A DNA stretch of 64,000 bases, taken from Variovorax paradoxus (GTDB lineage: Bacteria > Pseudomonadota > Gammaproteobacteria > Burkholderiales > Burkholderiaceae_C). The position numbers and the translations under genes are program-made. The DNA lies in NCBI RefSeq assembly GCF_024734665.1, contig NZ_CP102931.1, positions 5,764,001 to 5,828,000 of the forward strand, read 5' to 3'. Below are positions 1 to 8,180 of the stretch, piece by piece. Positions within the stretch are counted from its first letter, which is position 1. Every line of letters starts with the position of its first letter. Under the pieces are notes generated by a model. That model did not search any database. It was given only the letters and a program-made list of their open reading frames with translations, and had not been told where the DNA came from.

Positions 1-324
1 CAGCTGCGCGGCAATCACCATCCAGCCCGGGTACTTGTTCCAGTTTGGATCGCTCGGCGCGCCCTTGGGGTAGTGCGCGGGCGCCAGGTTCAGCGGCATG
101 CCGAGGTAGTCGCTCCAGCGGGCGAGCTCCAGCGCGTGGTACGTGCGGCGCGGCTCGGGCCGTGTCTTCAGCGGAATGCCGCCGGTCTGCGGCACCACCG
201 CCTGGAAGTCGTACGGTTTGAGCGTGAGCCGCACGTGGTGGCGGCGCACGATGTCTTGAAGTTGCGGGCCGCCGAGGTAGGCCCAGGGGGAAGAGAGGCT
301 GTAGTAGCAGTCGAGCGCGATCAT
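1..324 (-). CDS. 2-hydroxychromene-2-carboxylate isomerase-like protein, partial
   Basis: Only the first 108 codons are present; the frame runs off the left edge. The ATG is at 324-322. The N-terminus has the pattern D-C-Y-Y-S-L-S-S-P-W-A-Y, the S-P-x-x-Y signature (around residues 12-16) that opens 2-hydroxychromene-2-carboxylate isomerases and kappa-class glutathione transferases. These are thioredoxin-fold enzymes that rearrange aromatic breakdown intermediates with glutathione. Assignment rests on this motif and general pattern because the helical insert and C-terminus lie outside the window. A DsbA-family oxidoreductase is the alternative. The gene is divergent from the MFS gene at 410. 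Confidence 0.7.
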   Translation of the reverse strand, partial: MIALDCYYSLSSPWAYLGGPQLQDIVRRHHVRLTLKPYDFQAVVPQTGGIPLKTRPEPRRTYHALELARWSDYLGMPLNLAPAHYPKGAPSDPNWNKYPGWMVIAAQL

Positions 325-409
325 GTTTCGATTATCTTCAGCGCATGCCCGCCGCCGCCGCGCTCCCCACCCTTCTCCCCTCGGGGTTTGCGCAGGCCAT
401 GCCGGCACG

Positions 410-1612
410 ATGAAGTTTCCGGCTTTTCTCTTCTCGCTCTTCGTCTCCAAGCTGGCTGACCAGATCCTGCTGTTCCTGGTGCCGCTCGTGGTGTTCCAGG
501 TGACGCAGGATGTGGCGTGGTCGGGCTACGCCTTCGCGGCCGAGACGCTGCCGCGCTTTCTCTCGTTTCCCGTTTGCGGCGCGCTGTGCGACCGCATCTC
601 GCCGCTGAAGCTGCTGCGCGGCAGCCAGGTGTTTCGCGCGCTGGTGTGCGTGCTCGGCGTGCTGGGCAACGAGGCCATGGGCGGCATCGGCTGGCTCGTG
701 GGGCTGTCGGCCGTGTGCGGCGTGCTCACCACGCAGGGAATGATGGCCCGCGAGGTGATGCTCCCGCAGATCGCCAGCGGAACCCGGGGCCTGGGCTTCG
801 ACAAGGTGCTGGCCTACGCACAGACCGCCGACCAGACCGGCATGGTGCTCGGCCCCCTGCTGGCGGCTGCACTGATTGCAGTGTGGCCCTGGCAGGCGGC
901 AGTGGGCGCCGCGGCGGCGCTGTTCCTGCTGGCCGACATAGCCACTGCCTGGTGGCGGCGCGGCAACCCCGTCGAACTGCACGAGCCGCAGGGCGAGCCA
1001 GGGCAGCATCTGCTGAAACCCATCGCCACCGCACTCGGCCACCTGCTGCGCCTGCCGGGCCTGCTGCGGCTGACCATGCTCACGTCCGGCGTGAACCTGA
1101 TGCTCGGCACCACGCTGGCCTCTTCCGCCGCGATGGTCACCGGGCTGCACCAGCGCTCCGCCACCTACTACGCCGGGCTGCAGACGCTCGGGGCCGTGGC
1201 CACCATCGTGATCCTGCTGGCGATCATCCGGGGATCGATCGCGCTGAAGCGCATGGGCATCACCGCCTACCTGCTGATACTGGCCGGCGGCCTGCTCACG
1301 GCCGCGAGCACCAGCCACTGGGGCTACGCGGCTGGCTTCCTGCTGGTGATCGGGTTCGACAAGATGTTCAGCATCTACATCCGCATCCACCGGCAGCGGA
1401 TCATTCCGGTGAAGGACTACGGCAAGACCACCGGGGTGATCGTGCTGCTGAACAACCTGACGCAGCCGCTTGCGGGGCTGATCGTCGGTGCGTTTGCGGA
1501 TGCGACGCAGACGCGTGGCGTGATCTTTTCGCTTTGCCTGCTGGTAGGGGCCATCGGCATCGTTGCCGCCGTTGCGGCCAGCAGGGGAGCCGCTGCTGCT
1601 GCAGAGCCTTGA
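410..1612 (+). CDS. MFS transporter, substrate unknown
   Basis: A 400-residue inner-membrane protein with about 12 hydrophobic segments arranged as two six-helix halves, typical of major facilitator superfamily exporters. The frame is open from 323, but the first 29 codons encode an Arg/Pro-rich stretch unlike a transporter N-terminus. The ATG at 410, directly followed by the hydrophobic segment F-P-A-F-L-F-S-L-F, is the likely start. An R-I-S-P-L-K stretch after helix 2 stands where the loop 2-3 motif normally lies. No substrate can be read from sequence. The LysR gene begins 27 bp downstream on the same strand, so the two may be cotranscribed and the regulator may control this pump. Confidence 0.8.
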   Translation: MKFPAFLFSLFVSKLADQILLFLVPLVVFQVTQDVAWSGYAFAAETLPRFLSFPVCGALCDRISPLKLLRGSQVFRALVCVLGVLGNEAMGGIGWLVGLSAVCGVLTTQGMMAREVMLPQIASGTRGLGFDKVLAYAQTADQTGMVLGPLLAAALIAVWPWQAAVGAAAALFLLADIATAWWRRGNPVELHEPQGEPGQHLLKPIATALGHLLRLPGLLRLTMLTSGVNLMLGTTLASSAAMVTGLHQRSATYYAGLQTLGAVATIVILLAIIRGSIALKRMGITAYLLILAGGLLTAASTSHWGYAAGFLLVIGFDKMFSIYIRIHRQRIIPVKDYGKTTGVIVLLNNLTQPLAGLIVGAFADATQTRGVIFSLCLLVGAIGIVAAVAASRGAAAAAEP

Positions 1613-1639
1613 TGGCAGCGGTGGTCAAATCCAACCGCC

Positions 1640-2578
1640 ATGCTCAACCTGAACCGTTTCGATCTCATCTCCCTGCGCCTTTTCGTCGCAGTCGTCGATG
1701 CAGGGAGCCTGACGGCGGGCGCAGATCGATTCGGCGTTTCGCTCCCGGCAGTGAGCAAGCGCATCACCGACCTCGAACGGCATTGCGGCGTCGCCCTGCT
1801 CCAGCGGGGGCAGCGCGGCGTGACCGCCACGCCGGAGGGACAGACCCTGCACCGACACGCCATCGAGGTGATCGCGCGGCTGGAGCAACTCGTGCAGGCC
1901 GTTGACGATCTTCAATCGGGTGCCACCGGCCACCTGCGGCTGTGCGCCAATCCTTCCGCTTTCGGAGGCTTCCTGCCGAGCGTGCTGGCGGCGTATGCCC
2001 GCCGCTATCCCCATGTCGTGATCGACATGGAAGACGCATTGAGCGAGGACGGTATCCGCGCCGTGCTTAAAGGCACGGCGGAGCTCGCCGTCATCGGCGA
2101 CAACGTGCCGCGTGAAGGCCTGGAGACCATCGTCTGCAATATCGACCAGCTGGTCCTGCTCGTGCCGGCAGGCCATGCGCTGGAGGGCCGGCAGAACGCC
2201 TCCATCGAGGACGTGTTCGACCACGACCTCGTCACGCTGGCACGAAGCGCGTCGCTCACGCGCAAGGTGATGGCGGCGGCCGACGCGGTACAGCGCACGC
2301 CCCGCATCCGGGTTCAGGTGCGCAGCTTCGATTCGATGTGCCGCATGGTCGCATCGGGGCTGGGCCTGGCGATCCTGCCGCGCGCCGCTGCCGCGCTCTA
2401 TGCCCAGGCCCTCGGCCTCGTGCAGGTTGGCCTCGAAGGCATCGAGATGGAGCGCGTGCTGCTGCTGGCCATGCGCAGCCGCTCGGAACTGTCCGTACCG
2501 GCAGCCGCCCTCGTGGAAATGATCGAGGGTACTGCCGCGTTCAGCGAAGCACAGCGCTCTCGGACGCCTGCCGGATGA
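1640..2578 (+). CDS. LysR-family transcriptional regulator
   Basis: 312 residues, the usual LysR length. The N-terminal winged helix-turn-helix spans about residues 6-65 (F-V-A-V-V-D-A-G-S-L-T then V-S-L-P-A-V-S-K-R-I). It is followed by a two-lobed periplasmic-binding-like effector domain from about residue 92. The effector is unknown. It follows the MFS gene by 27 bp. Its last 38 bp overlap the convergent 3' end of the hydrolase gene (stop at 2541). The co-directional layout suggests it regulates the upstream transporter or the neighbouring hydrolase; this is inferred from position only. Confidence 0.9.
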   Translation: MLNLNRFDLISLRLFVAVVDAGSLTAGADRFGVSLPAVSKRITDLERHCGVALLQRGQRGVTATPEGQTLHRHAIEVIARLEQLVQAVDDLQSGATGHLRLCANPSAFGGFLPSVLAAYARRYPHVVIDMEDALSEDGIRAVLKGTAELAVIGDNVPREGLETIVCNIDQLVLLVPAGHALEGRQNASIEDVFDHDLVTLARSASLTRKVMAAADAVQRTPRIRVQVRSFDSMCRMVASGLGLAILPRAAAALYAQALGLVQVGLEGIEMERVLLLAMRSRSELSVPAAALVEMIEGTAAFSEAQRSRTPAG

Positions 2579-4679
2579 GCCGGTCGCGATCGGCAGGCAG
2601 AAGAAAGCCCTCGGCAAACGCCTTCAAGGCTGCAGCGCGAACCGCGGCCTCGTAGCCCTCATGGCTGCCATAGCGCTCCTCGAGCGACAGGCGCGGGTCG
2701 CCGCGGGCGATGCGCTCGGCACGCGTTCGCGCGAACGGCACATAACCGCCCACGTAGTTGCACACCTGCCCCTGATGAAAACCCTCGGCGGTGATGTTGA
2801 AGCCCAGGTAGGTGCCCAACGGAGCCATCACGAGCACGGTGGGCACACTCCCGATCTCGTTGCCGTCGGCATCGACCTTCGGCACCTTCATCGGAATGAC
2901 CTTCCTGATGACCGGCGGCACGTTGGTTGGCACGCCAGAAGCTTCCGCGTGATCGAATTGCGGGCCCCAGTCGTAGTCGAACACCGGAAACGCAAAGTTC
3001 TCCCGCTGGAAGATCGAGTCCGGAACGCCGGGCACGGCGCCCGGAAAGCCCATTGCCCCCTTGTTCGCGTCAACCAGCGTCTTGCCCGCCAGCGTGGGCC
3101 ACCGGCTCGGCGGCGGCGGTGTGCCCTTCAACACCCAGTCGCGCATGGCCATGCGCAGCACGTTGGTGATCTCCGTGTGCGGCACCGGGTTCGCCGCCAG
3201 AGTGCCGCGGCCAAAGCTGTTGCCGGGGCAGATGGGGCTGGTGGCAGTCTCCGGCGGCATGTGCGCGAAGCCACCAGATCCGCCGCCGTGGCTGCTGCTC
3301 GGCACGTAGTAGCGGCGAACGTTGCGGGGCAACGGAATGTCCGCGTCGCCAGCCGTGCCGATCCACTCCGGCGTCAGCTTCAGCGCATACACCTCGGCCG
3401 ACCCGAAATGCTCGATCACCTTCGGGCAGGTGCTGTTCTTGTCGCAACGCGAGAAGATGCTGCCGGTGGGCTGCTTGCGCACCGGGTCTGGCCAGTCCGC
3501 CCACCACTGCGGGCCTTCGCTGCCCTGCTGGTAGAGCTCCAGCACCCCGTCCGGCTGGGCCCAGCGCGAGTTGGCGGCCACCCGGCGGCCCGCGATGATC
3601 GGCCAGGCGCCGTCGTAGACCATGCGGTTGCGTTCGTCCTGGTTCAGGCCCATGAAGATGAACTGCCGCACCATGTTTCCGGACTGCGACACACCCCGCA
3701 CGGCCGTGCCCTTGACGAAGCCTGCAACCGGATTGCGCGTGCCGGAGTCGTCGGCGGCTTCGTAGCGGAAGAAGGTGCCAACGTCGCGGAATGCCGCCAT
3801 CTCCACGCCCAGGACGTAAGCGTTCTGTGCCGGGTACACCACCTGGTACAACAGCTTGGGATCGAAGCCATTGCGCAAACAGATATGCACCGGCAGGTTG
3901 CCAGGTGCGTTGGCGGGGTTGTTGTCGATCGGCGTACCGGGAAACGGGTTGCCGGCGTCGCATTTCGCGAATGCCCAGTCGCCCGGGGCGATGTCAGGCC
4001 CCTCGGTGACAACGCCGTCGACAGTCTCCTTCGTGTGCGTCTTCAGCGTCGCCTTGGTCGTGTCCAGCGTGGCCGGGAGATATGGCACAGGGTTCGTCTG
4101 CACCATCAGCGGCTTGGAGTCCGGGCCGCTCTGATTGACGATTCGCGCGAGCACATTGCCTGTGACGGCCGCGCCACCCACCTTCGCGATAGGCGCCGCC
4201 ACCCAATGATTGGTGCCCGAGGCGCGGTTGACTGGAACGCCCGTGTTGCCGGCGTTGTCCGCCTGCCAGCCGCTGCGCAGGCCAATGTCGCCCAGTTCCC
4301 GCTCTTCGACGACGATGGTTCCAGCACCGCCGCGATTGGGTACGTCATGCCAGAGAAAGCCGCTCGCGCGGTTCATGTCGACCGGCTTCACCAGATTGAA
4401 CGAGGTCTCGTAGCGCACCTTGCCATCGGCGTCCGCTCCCAGCTTGATGTCGGTAACGATGCTGTTGTGCGGGTCGTTCGGGTCGAGCTCGCCGAAGGCG
4501 CGACCGCGGATCTGCTCGTAGGGAATCGACTGCCCCGTGAGCGCCGAGACATCGTCGATCACGATGCGGGTGACGCGGGCCTCGACCGGTGCGGCAGCCA
4601 CGATCGCCGCCACGGCCGCCGCGGCCGCCGTGAGCCAATGCAGGCGTGACTGGCGCCCGCTCAGGTTTCTGGGGTGCAT
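2541..4679 (-). CDS. Secreted alpha/beta hydrolase (Abhydrolase_10-like)
   Basis: 712 residues. The ATG at 4679 is preceded by an AGGAG ribosome-binding site and starts a signal peptide (basic N-terminus, Ala-rich core, cleavage near V-E-A), so the protein is exported; the frame extends 22 codons further upstream without a better start. Around residue 330 the motif G-V-S-Q-S-G-N is a nucleophile-elbow variant seen in large uncharacterised alpha/beta hydrolases of the PF20091 type. Several Cys and Gly/Pro-rich loops fit a periplasmic or extracellular enzyme. The substrate is unknown; an esterase or tannase-like activity is possible. It is convergent with the LysR gene and overlaps it by 38 bp. 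Confidence 0.75.
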   Translation of the reverse strand: MHPRNLSGRQSRLHWLTAAAAAVAAIVAAAPVEARVTRIVIDDVSALTGQSIPYEQIRGRAFGELDPNDPHNSIVTDIKLGADADGKVRYETSFNLVKPVDMNRASGFLWHDVPNRGGAGTIVVEERELGDIGLRSGWQADNAGNTGVPVNRASGTNHWVAAPIAKVGGAAVTGNVLARIVNQSGPDSKPLMVQTNPVPYLPATLDTTKATLKTHTKETVDGVVTEGPDIAPGDWAFAKCDAGNPFPGTPIDNNPANAPGNLPVHICLRNGFDPKLLYQVVYPAQNAYVLGVEMAAFRDVGTFFRYEAADDSGTRNPVAGFVKGTAVRGVSQSGNMVRQFIFMGLNQDERNRMVYDGAWPIIAGRRVAANSRWAQPDGVLELYQQGSEGPQWWADWPDPVRKQPTGSIFSRCDKNSTCPKVIEHFGSAEVYALKLTPEWIGTAGDADIPLPRNVRRYYVPSSSHGGGSGGFAHMPPETATSPICPGNSFGRGTLAANPVPHTEITNVLRMAMRDWVLKGTPPPPSRWPTLAGKTLVDANKGAMGFPGAVPGVPDSIFQRENFAFPVFDYDWGPQFDHAEASGVPTNVPPVIRKVIPMKVPKVDADGNEIGSVPTVLVMAPLGTYLGFNITAEGFHQGQVCNYVGGYVPFARTRAERIARGDPRLSLEERYGSHEGYEAAVRAAALKAFAEGFLLPADRDRLIRQASESAVLR

Positions 4680-4774
4680 GCTGTCTCCTGTTTTTATGCT
4701 GCTCCGAACGTGTCGGCGCCTTGCATCCTCACGATTCGGAGGCACGCCGACAATTCGCGTCTTGTTTAGCCGGT

Positions 4775-4791
4775 CTTAACCGATGGTTAAG
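4775..4791. promoter_or_regulatory. Perfect 7-bp inverted repeat, role unknown
   Basis: CTTAACC-GAT-GGTTAAG lies between the hydrolase start (4679) and the anti-sigma stop (4812). There is no T-tract on either side, so it is not a convincing intrinsic terminator. An operator upstream of the hydrolase is possible. Confidence 0.35.
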
Positions 4792-4811
4792 GACAGGCGC
4801 AGCGAGCGCTG

Positions 4812-5528
4812 CTACATCACCTTGACGGCGCGGCCGATGAACTGGATCGGCCCCGTCGGCCGGTCGATGGGCGAGCCGTTCTCGGGCTCCAGCGTGAGCT
4901 CGAACAGCTGGTTCGGCTCCAGCGGCGGCAGCTTGTCGATGGGAATGCGCAGCGTCTGCCCCTGCTTGACCAGCCCCAGCGACACCGGGCCACGCCACTG
5001 ATCGGCCTTGGTCCAGAACTGCAGCGCCTTCTGCGGCGGCACCTCGAAGGTGCCCAGCGGCACCAGGCTCAGCTGGCGCGACGAGGTGGTCTGAATCACC
5101 CAGCCAGGCGACTTGTCCTGCGGAGCAACCAGCACCACCATGTACTGCGGCTGAGGCAACGGGCGCATGACGAGCACCGCGACCATCAATGCGGCGGCGG
5201 CGAACCCGCCAGCGGCCAGGCCGCGCCACAGCTGAAGGTTGTTCCACCAGCTCGAGAAGGCCGACGGACGCGCAGGCTTCGGCTCTGCAACGTTGCCAAG
5301 GCTCTGCTCGATGCGCGCCCACAGCGCAGGCGACGGGTCCGCCGGCGGAGCGAGCGCCGTGAGCGGCAACAGCCGCGCCTCCCAGCCCTGCACGGCTTCG
5401 CGCAATGCCGACTCGTTATGCATGCGCGCTTCGACCGCCGCACGCGCGCCGGCCGACAGCGTGCCCAGCACGTACTCGCCCGCCAGCGCGTCGATGTCGT
5501 CGTCGGTCGGGTTGTTGCTGCCGCTCAT
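4812..5528 (-). CDS. Anti-sigma factor, RskA-type
   Basis: 238 residues. The N-terminal helical region (about 1-85; D-A-L-A-G-E-Y-V-L-G-T-L motif) resembles the sigma-binding part of RskA/anti-sigma-K factors. One membrane helix follows at about 90-112. The periplasmic C-terminal domain (about 115-238) has the W-V-I-Q-T...L-G-T-F-E-V-P pattern of the RskA C-terminal domain. It would hold the ECF sigma factor inactive at the membrane until a signal triggers release. The ATG at 5528 overlaps the sigma-factor stop (ATGA at 5528-5525), so the two genes are translationally coupled. Three codons upstream is another ATG, less likely given this coupling. Confidence 0.85.
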   Translation of the reverse strand: MSGSNNPTDDDIDALAGEYVLGTLSAGARAAVEARMHNESALREAVQGWEARLLPLTALAPPADPSPALWARIEQSLGNVAEPKPARPSAFSSWWNNLQLWRGLAAGGFAAAALMVAVLVMRPLPQPQYMVVLVAPQDKSPGWVIQTTSSRQLSLVPLGTFEVPPQKALQFWTKADQWRGPVSLGLVKQGQTLRIPIDKLPPLEPNQLFELTLEPENGSPIDRPTGPIQFIGRAVKVM

Positions 5529-6142
5529 GCCATGCACTCCCGCAACGCGCGCATGCCGCGCTGGATCCAGGCCTTCACCGTGCCCAACGGCGTCTGCAGC
5601 CGCTCAGCGATCTCGCCATGCGAGCAGCCTTCGACATACGCATAGAGGATGCAATCACGCCGCGCCGGCTCCAGCCCTTTCAGGCAGTTGTCGAGCCTGC
5701 CCAGATCGGCGCGCAATTCGAACGGATCGCCGGCCGAGGCGTATGCCGCCAGCGCAGCCTGGTCGTCAATGGCTTCGGCGGCGTCTTCGCTCACGTCCAC
5801 CTGTCGTGCGCCGCTGCGCACCATGTTCAGCGCGGCGTTGCGCACCACGCTGTAGACCCACCCACGGCCCTCACCGCGCGCCGGGTTGAAAGTTTCCGCG
5901 CGCTGCCAGATGCTGATGAAGGCGTCGTGCAGCACGTCTTCGGCCTGCTGGCGCTGGCGCACGATGCGCAGCGCCACGCCCATCAGGTAGCGGCTCTCGC
6001 GCTGGTACAGCTGCTGCAAAGCCTGACGATCGCCGCGGGCGCAAGCCATGAGAGCGGCGTCGTAGTCGAAGGGCGCGACGGTAGGCGGCGGGTTTTGCAC
6101 CGGCCGATGGTAGTGGAGCCAACGGCCCCACTGCTGAATCAC
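5525..6142 (-). CDS. ECF RNA polymerase sigma factor
   Basis: 205 residues. Sigma region 2 lies at about 30-100 (L-Y-Q-R-E-S-R-Y-L-M-G-V-A, then D-V-L-H-D-A-F-I-S-I-W). Region 4 lies at about 140-200, with a helix-turn-helix H-G-E-I-A-E-R-L-Q-T-P-L-G-T-V-K-A-W-I. It belongs to the SigK/RskA-like group, given the adjacent anti-sigma factor. The annotated start is GTG at 6142, 7 bp after the stop of the DUF3455 gene. The Pro-rich first 25 residues are not needed for the fold and a GTG at codon 15 is possible. It is the middle gene of a three-gene operon. Confidence 0.9.
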   Translation of the reverse strand: MIQQWGRWLHYHRPVQNPPPTVAPFDYDAALMACARGDRQALQQLYQRESRYLMGVALRIVRQRQQAEDVLHDAFISIWQRAETFNPARGEGRGWVYSVVRNAALNMVRSGARQVDVSEDAAEAIDDQAALAAYASAGDPFELRADLGRLDNCLKGLEPARRDCILYAYVEGCSHGEIAERLQTPLGTVKAWIQRGMRALRECMA

Positions 6143-6149
6143 CCGCCGA

Positions 6150-6719
6150 TCAGGACGCCTTCCAGAAGATGTAGTCGGCCTGGTACTGCACGACCTGCTT
6201 CTGGCCCTTGGTGGCCGGCGTGCACGGCACGGCAGCCGGAGCCACGCCGCCTTGCAGCGCCACGCGCTGGATGTAGGTCACGCCAGTCATCGCGCCCGAG
6301 CCCACGGCCGGATTGGCCTTCACGAGCTGGAACGGCAGGCTGGTCGGCCCCGAGGGTGCGACAGCCAGCTGAGTGGCCGTGAGCTTGGAGCCGTCGTTCG
6401 ACTCCCACGTGGCCGGCGGGCCGTAGTACTTGCCGACCTGCTTGCCGCCGCGGTCCCACAGCTTGGCGTCGGGGCCGACGAACACCCATTCGGTCTGGCC
6501 GGGGGTGTTGGCCTTGTCGCGGCATTCGTAGGTGATGTCGCCCTTGCCGACGGTTTCCATGGCGATCTTGTTGCCGGCCGGCACCTGGATGGTCGGCGGC
6601 AGGCTGGACTGGTTGAAGGTGGGGCCTGAAGACATCGAGCCGCAGGCGGTGAGTACGGCGGCAGCGGCGGAGACGGTGCCGAGAACGGCAAGCGAGCGGG
6701 TGGGACGGGAGGTGTGCAT
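6150..6719 (-). CDS. DUF3455 lipoprotein
   Basis: 189 residues, with a lipoprotein signal peptide ending in L-T-A-C (about residues 23-26). It then has the DUF3455 pattern (I-Q-V-P-A-G-N-K, G-D-I-T-Y-E-C-R, W-V-F-V-G-P-D-A-K-L, Y-I-Q-R-V-A) and paired cysteines suggesting an oxidised, periplasm-facing fold. The biochemical role of the family is unknown. The ATG at 6719 has a CAGGAG site. It is first in an operon with the ECF sigma factor and its anti-sigma factor, so it is probably a target or sensor partner of that system. Confidence 0.85.
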   Translation of the reverse strand: MHTSRPTRSLAVLGTVSAAAAVLTACGSMSSGPTFNQSSLPPTIQVPAGNKIAMETVGKGDITYECRDKANTPGQTEWVFVGPDAKLWDRGGKQVGKYYGPPATWESNDGSKLTATQLAVAPSGPTSLPFQLVKANPAVGSGAMTGVTYIQRVALQGGVAPAAVPCTPATKGQKQVVQYQADYIFWKAS

Positions 6720-6770
6720 GGAAATACTCCTGGGTTGTAGATGGGCAGCAGCTCCTCGCTGCTGGAGGGT

Positions 6771-6798
6771 CTACACGCCAGGGGTGGGTTTGGATGCA
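6771..6798 (-). promoter_or_regulatory. Candidate ECF-type promoter for the DUF3455-sigma operon
   Basis: Reading the minus strand, TGCATCC (6798-6792) and CGTGTAG (6777-6771) are 14 bp apart and lie about 50-80 bp upstream of the DUF3455 start. An AAC/ATCC-like -35 with a CGT-containing -10 is the general form of ECF promoters, so autoregulation is plausible. The spacing is a little short. Confidence 0.3.
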
Positions 6799-6948
6799 GG
6801 GGGTGCGAAAAATTTTTCTTGCGAGCAACGAGCCTTGAATCGAATGTGCGTCGCACCGTGAAATACGAACGGGCGTTTAACGATAGACAACAGTGCTTAC
6901 TCGCTCGACCACGTACACCTCCTGGGTCATCAACTCTGGGTGTATTGA

Positions 6949-7488
6949 ATGGATCGAGAAATTCGCGGCCCGCATCGCAGGCGCCACGTGAGAAGGAGCC
7001 AACCAACTGTCTGGCGGACTGCCTGGCATTTGGCTGCAGTCCTCGCAATGTTGGTCGCCCCATCCGCTTATGCATGTCGCCCGATCAAAGTCGCGTACGT
7101 TTACTTCGAGCGAAACTCCGCCGCGGTGTCCGCAGCGCAGGTCTCGAGCTTGGCGAACTGGATGGCCGATCTTCGGGTGAGGTATCCGAACCACGGGTCC
7201 ATCACCCTCCATGCGTCTACCGAGCCCGGAGAGCATTCGCCTGATAGCCTGGGGATGGAGCGAGCACACAACGTTGCTCGCGTTCTCCGGGACAACCTTG
7301 GACTCGAAGAGGCAAAGCTCCGTCTCCCCGAGCGCGCTCACGTGGTCGCTCCGTCTTCAGTAACGAACTGGAGGGGAGAGAAGAAGCAGGGCGTGATCGG
7401 CGTGGATCTCGAATTTCTGCCTGCCTGCCCGCATGAATGCCCTTGCCAAAGGGATGATCCGCTCTACAAGCCACCGGCACCCCGGTGA
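6949..7488 (+). CDS. Small exported OmpA-like protein, type A (copy 1)
   Basis: 179 residues from the ATG at 6949; a GTG at 6988 gives a more compact signal peptide. Cleavage is expected at A-Y-A before a Cys. The mature part follows the OmpA/MotB order (V-Y-F-E-R-N-S-A, then S-L-G-M-E-R-A-H-N-V-A-R-V-L), but the usual G-H-T-D-x-x-G loop is replaced by A-S-T-E-P-G-E, so peptidoglycan binding is doubtful. It is clearly paralogous to the gene at 9641 (shared S-A-A-Q-V-S-x-L-A-N-W-M-A-D-L-R and R-Y-P-N-H). A C-P-H-E-C-P-C tail could form a disulfide with the first mature Cys. Its place beside a metallopeptidase effector suggests an immunity-type role (inference). Confidence 0.7.
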   Translation: MDREIRGPHRRRHVRRSQPTVWRTAWHLAAVLAMLVAPSAYACRPIKVAYVYFERNSAAVSAAQVSSLANWMADLRVRYPNHGSITLHASTEPGEHSPDSLGMERAHNVARVLRDNLGLEEAKLRLPERAHVVAPSSVTNWRGEKKQGVIGVDLEFLPACPHECPCQRDDPLYKPPAPR

Positions 7489-7523
7489 TGGAGACTGCCC
7501 TCCTGTTTGGCGTGGGATGCAAT

Positions 7524-7545
7524 CCAAGCCTCCCGGATGGCTTGG
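7524..7545. terminator. Hairpin between convergent genes
   Basis: CCAAGCC-8 nt-GGCTTGG sits between the convergent ends at 7488 and 7564. No T-run follows, so this is at best a weak or Rho-assisted terminator. Confidence 0.3.
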
Positions 7546-7563
7546 AGCGTTGACTTTGCGCTT

Positions 7564-8001
7564 TCAGCGCTTGAAACCTGGGATCGGGACTGGGCTGCAA
7601 TCAGGAAGGTCGGCCTGAAAGGGAACGAGATCGATCGCCGCATAGTTCCCGCCTTTGAATGTCGATGAAGGCGAGCTGAGATGAGAGGTGGCGTGAATCG
7701 GCACTTCATCAAGAAGCATCCGGAGCGCACGTTCCGTTTCCACGGCCCTGCGATGCGCAAGCGCCTTGGCTCCCTTGGCATTCGCAGGAGCGATCCCATC
7801 GACCCTGACGCTCTCCAGTCGCGGGAACTCCTTCCGCCACCTATCAAGCCAGCCAACCAGCCTCACCACTTCCGACTTCTCGAGGGTGGCAGATGCAGGT
7901 GCAAAGTCGAGGTCGATGGCAAATGCGCGAGAACACGCCTGGGTGGTACTCGCTGCCAACATGCCGATGAGCAAGAAGAAGATTGACGGTCTAACTCGCA
8001 T
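7564..8001 (-). CDS. Small exported OmpA-like protein, type B (copy 1)
   Basis: 145 residues. The ATG at 8001 has a GGGAG site and opens a signal peptide cleaved at T-Q-A before Cys. The mature part has a degenerate OmpA-like pattern (I-D-L-D-F-A-P-A-S-A-T-L, then A-H-R-R-A-V-E-T-E-R-A-L-R-M-L-L). It is paralogous to the gene at 9172: both end in D-C-x-P-V-P-I-x-G-F-K-R and share R-A-L-R-M-L-L. It is transcribed away from the effector gene, with 179 bp between them. The function is not known; a spare immunity protein is the favoured guess. Confidence 0.7.
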   Translation of the reverse strand: MRVRPSIFFLLIGMLAASTTQACSRAFAIDLDFAPASATLEKSEVVRLVGWLDRWRKEFPRLESVRVDGIAPANAKGAKALAHRRAVETERALRMLLDEVPIHATSHLSSPSSTFKGGNYAAIDLVPFQADLPDCSPVPIPGFKR

Positions 8002-8180
8002 AGCTGACTCCCAAAGCGACGTAGCTTGCAACGCTGTCGGCTTTCTTTGGCGCACACCGTGTCTCTTCAAAAATCGAAAACTACAGTCGGCGTGAAAAAT
8101 TTCTAGCCGGTTGACACTAGGCCACAGTGTCAACACGCGCTTCCTCCTACAACTCCCGGACACAACAGGGAGCTTTCAGG

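Noticed and set aside
338..1390. 350-codon minus-strand frame opposite the MFS gene
   Set aside because: The product is His/Gln/Arg-rich without any domain; the plus-strand frame encodes membrane helices of a real transporter.
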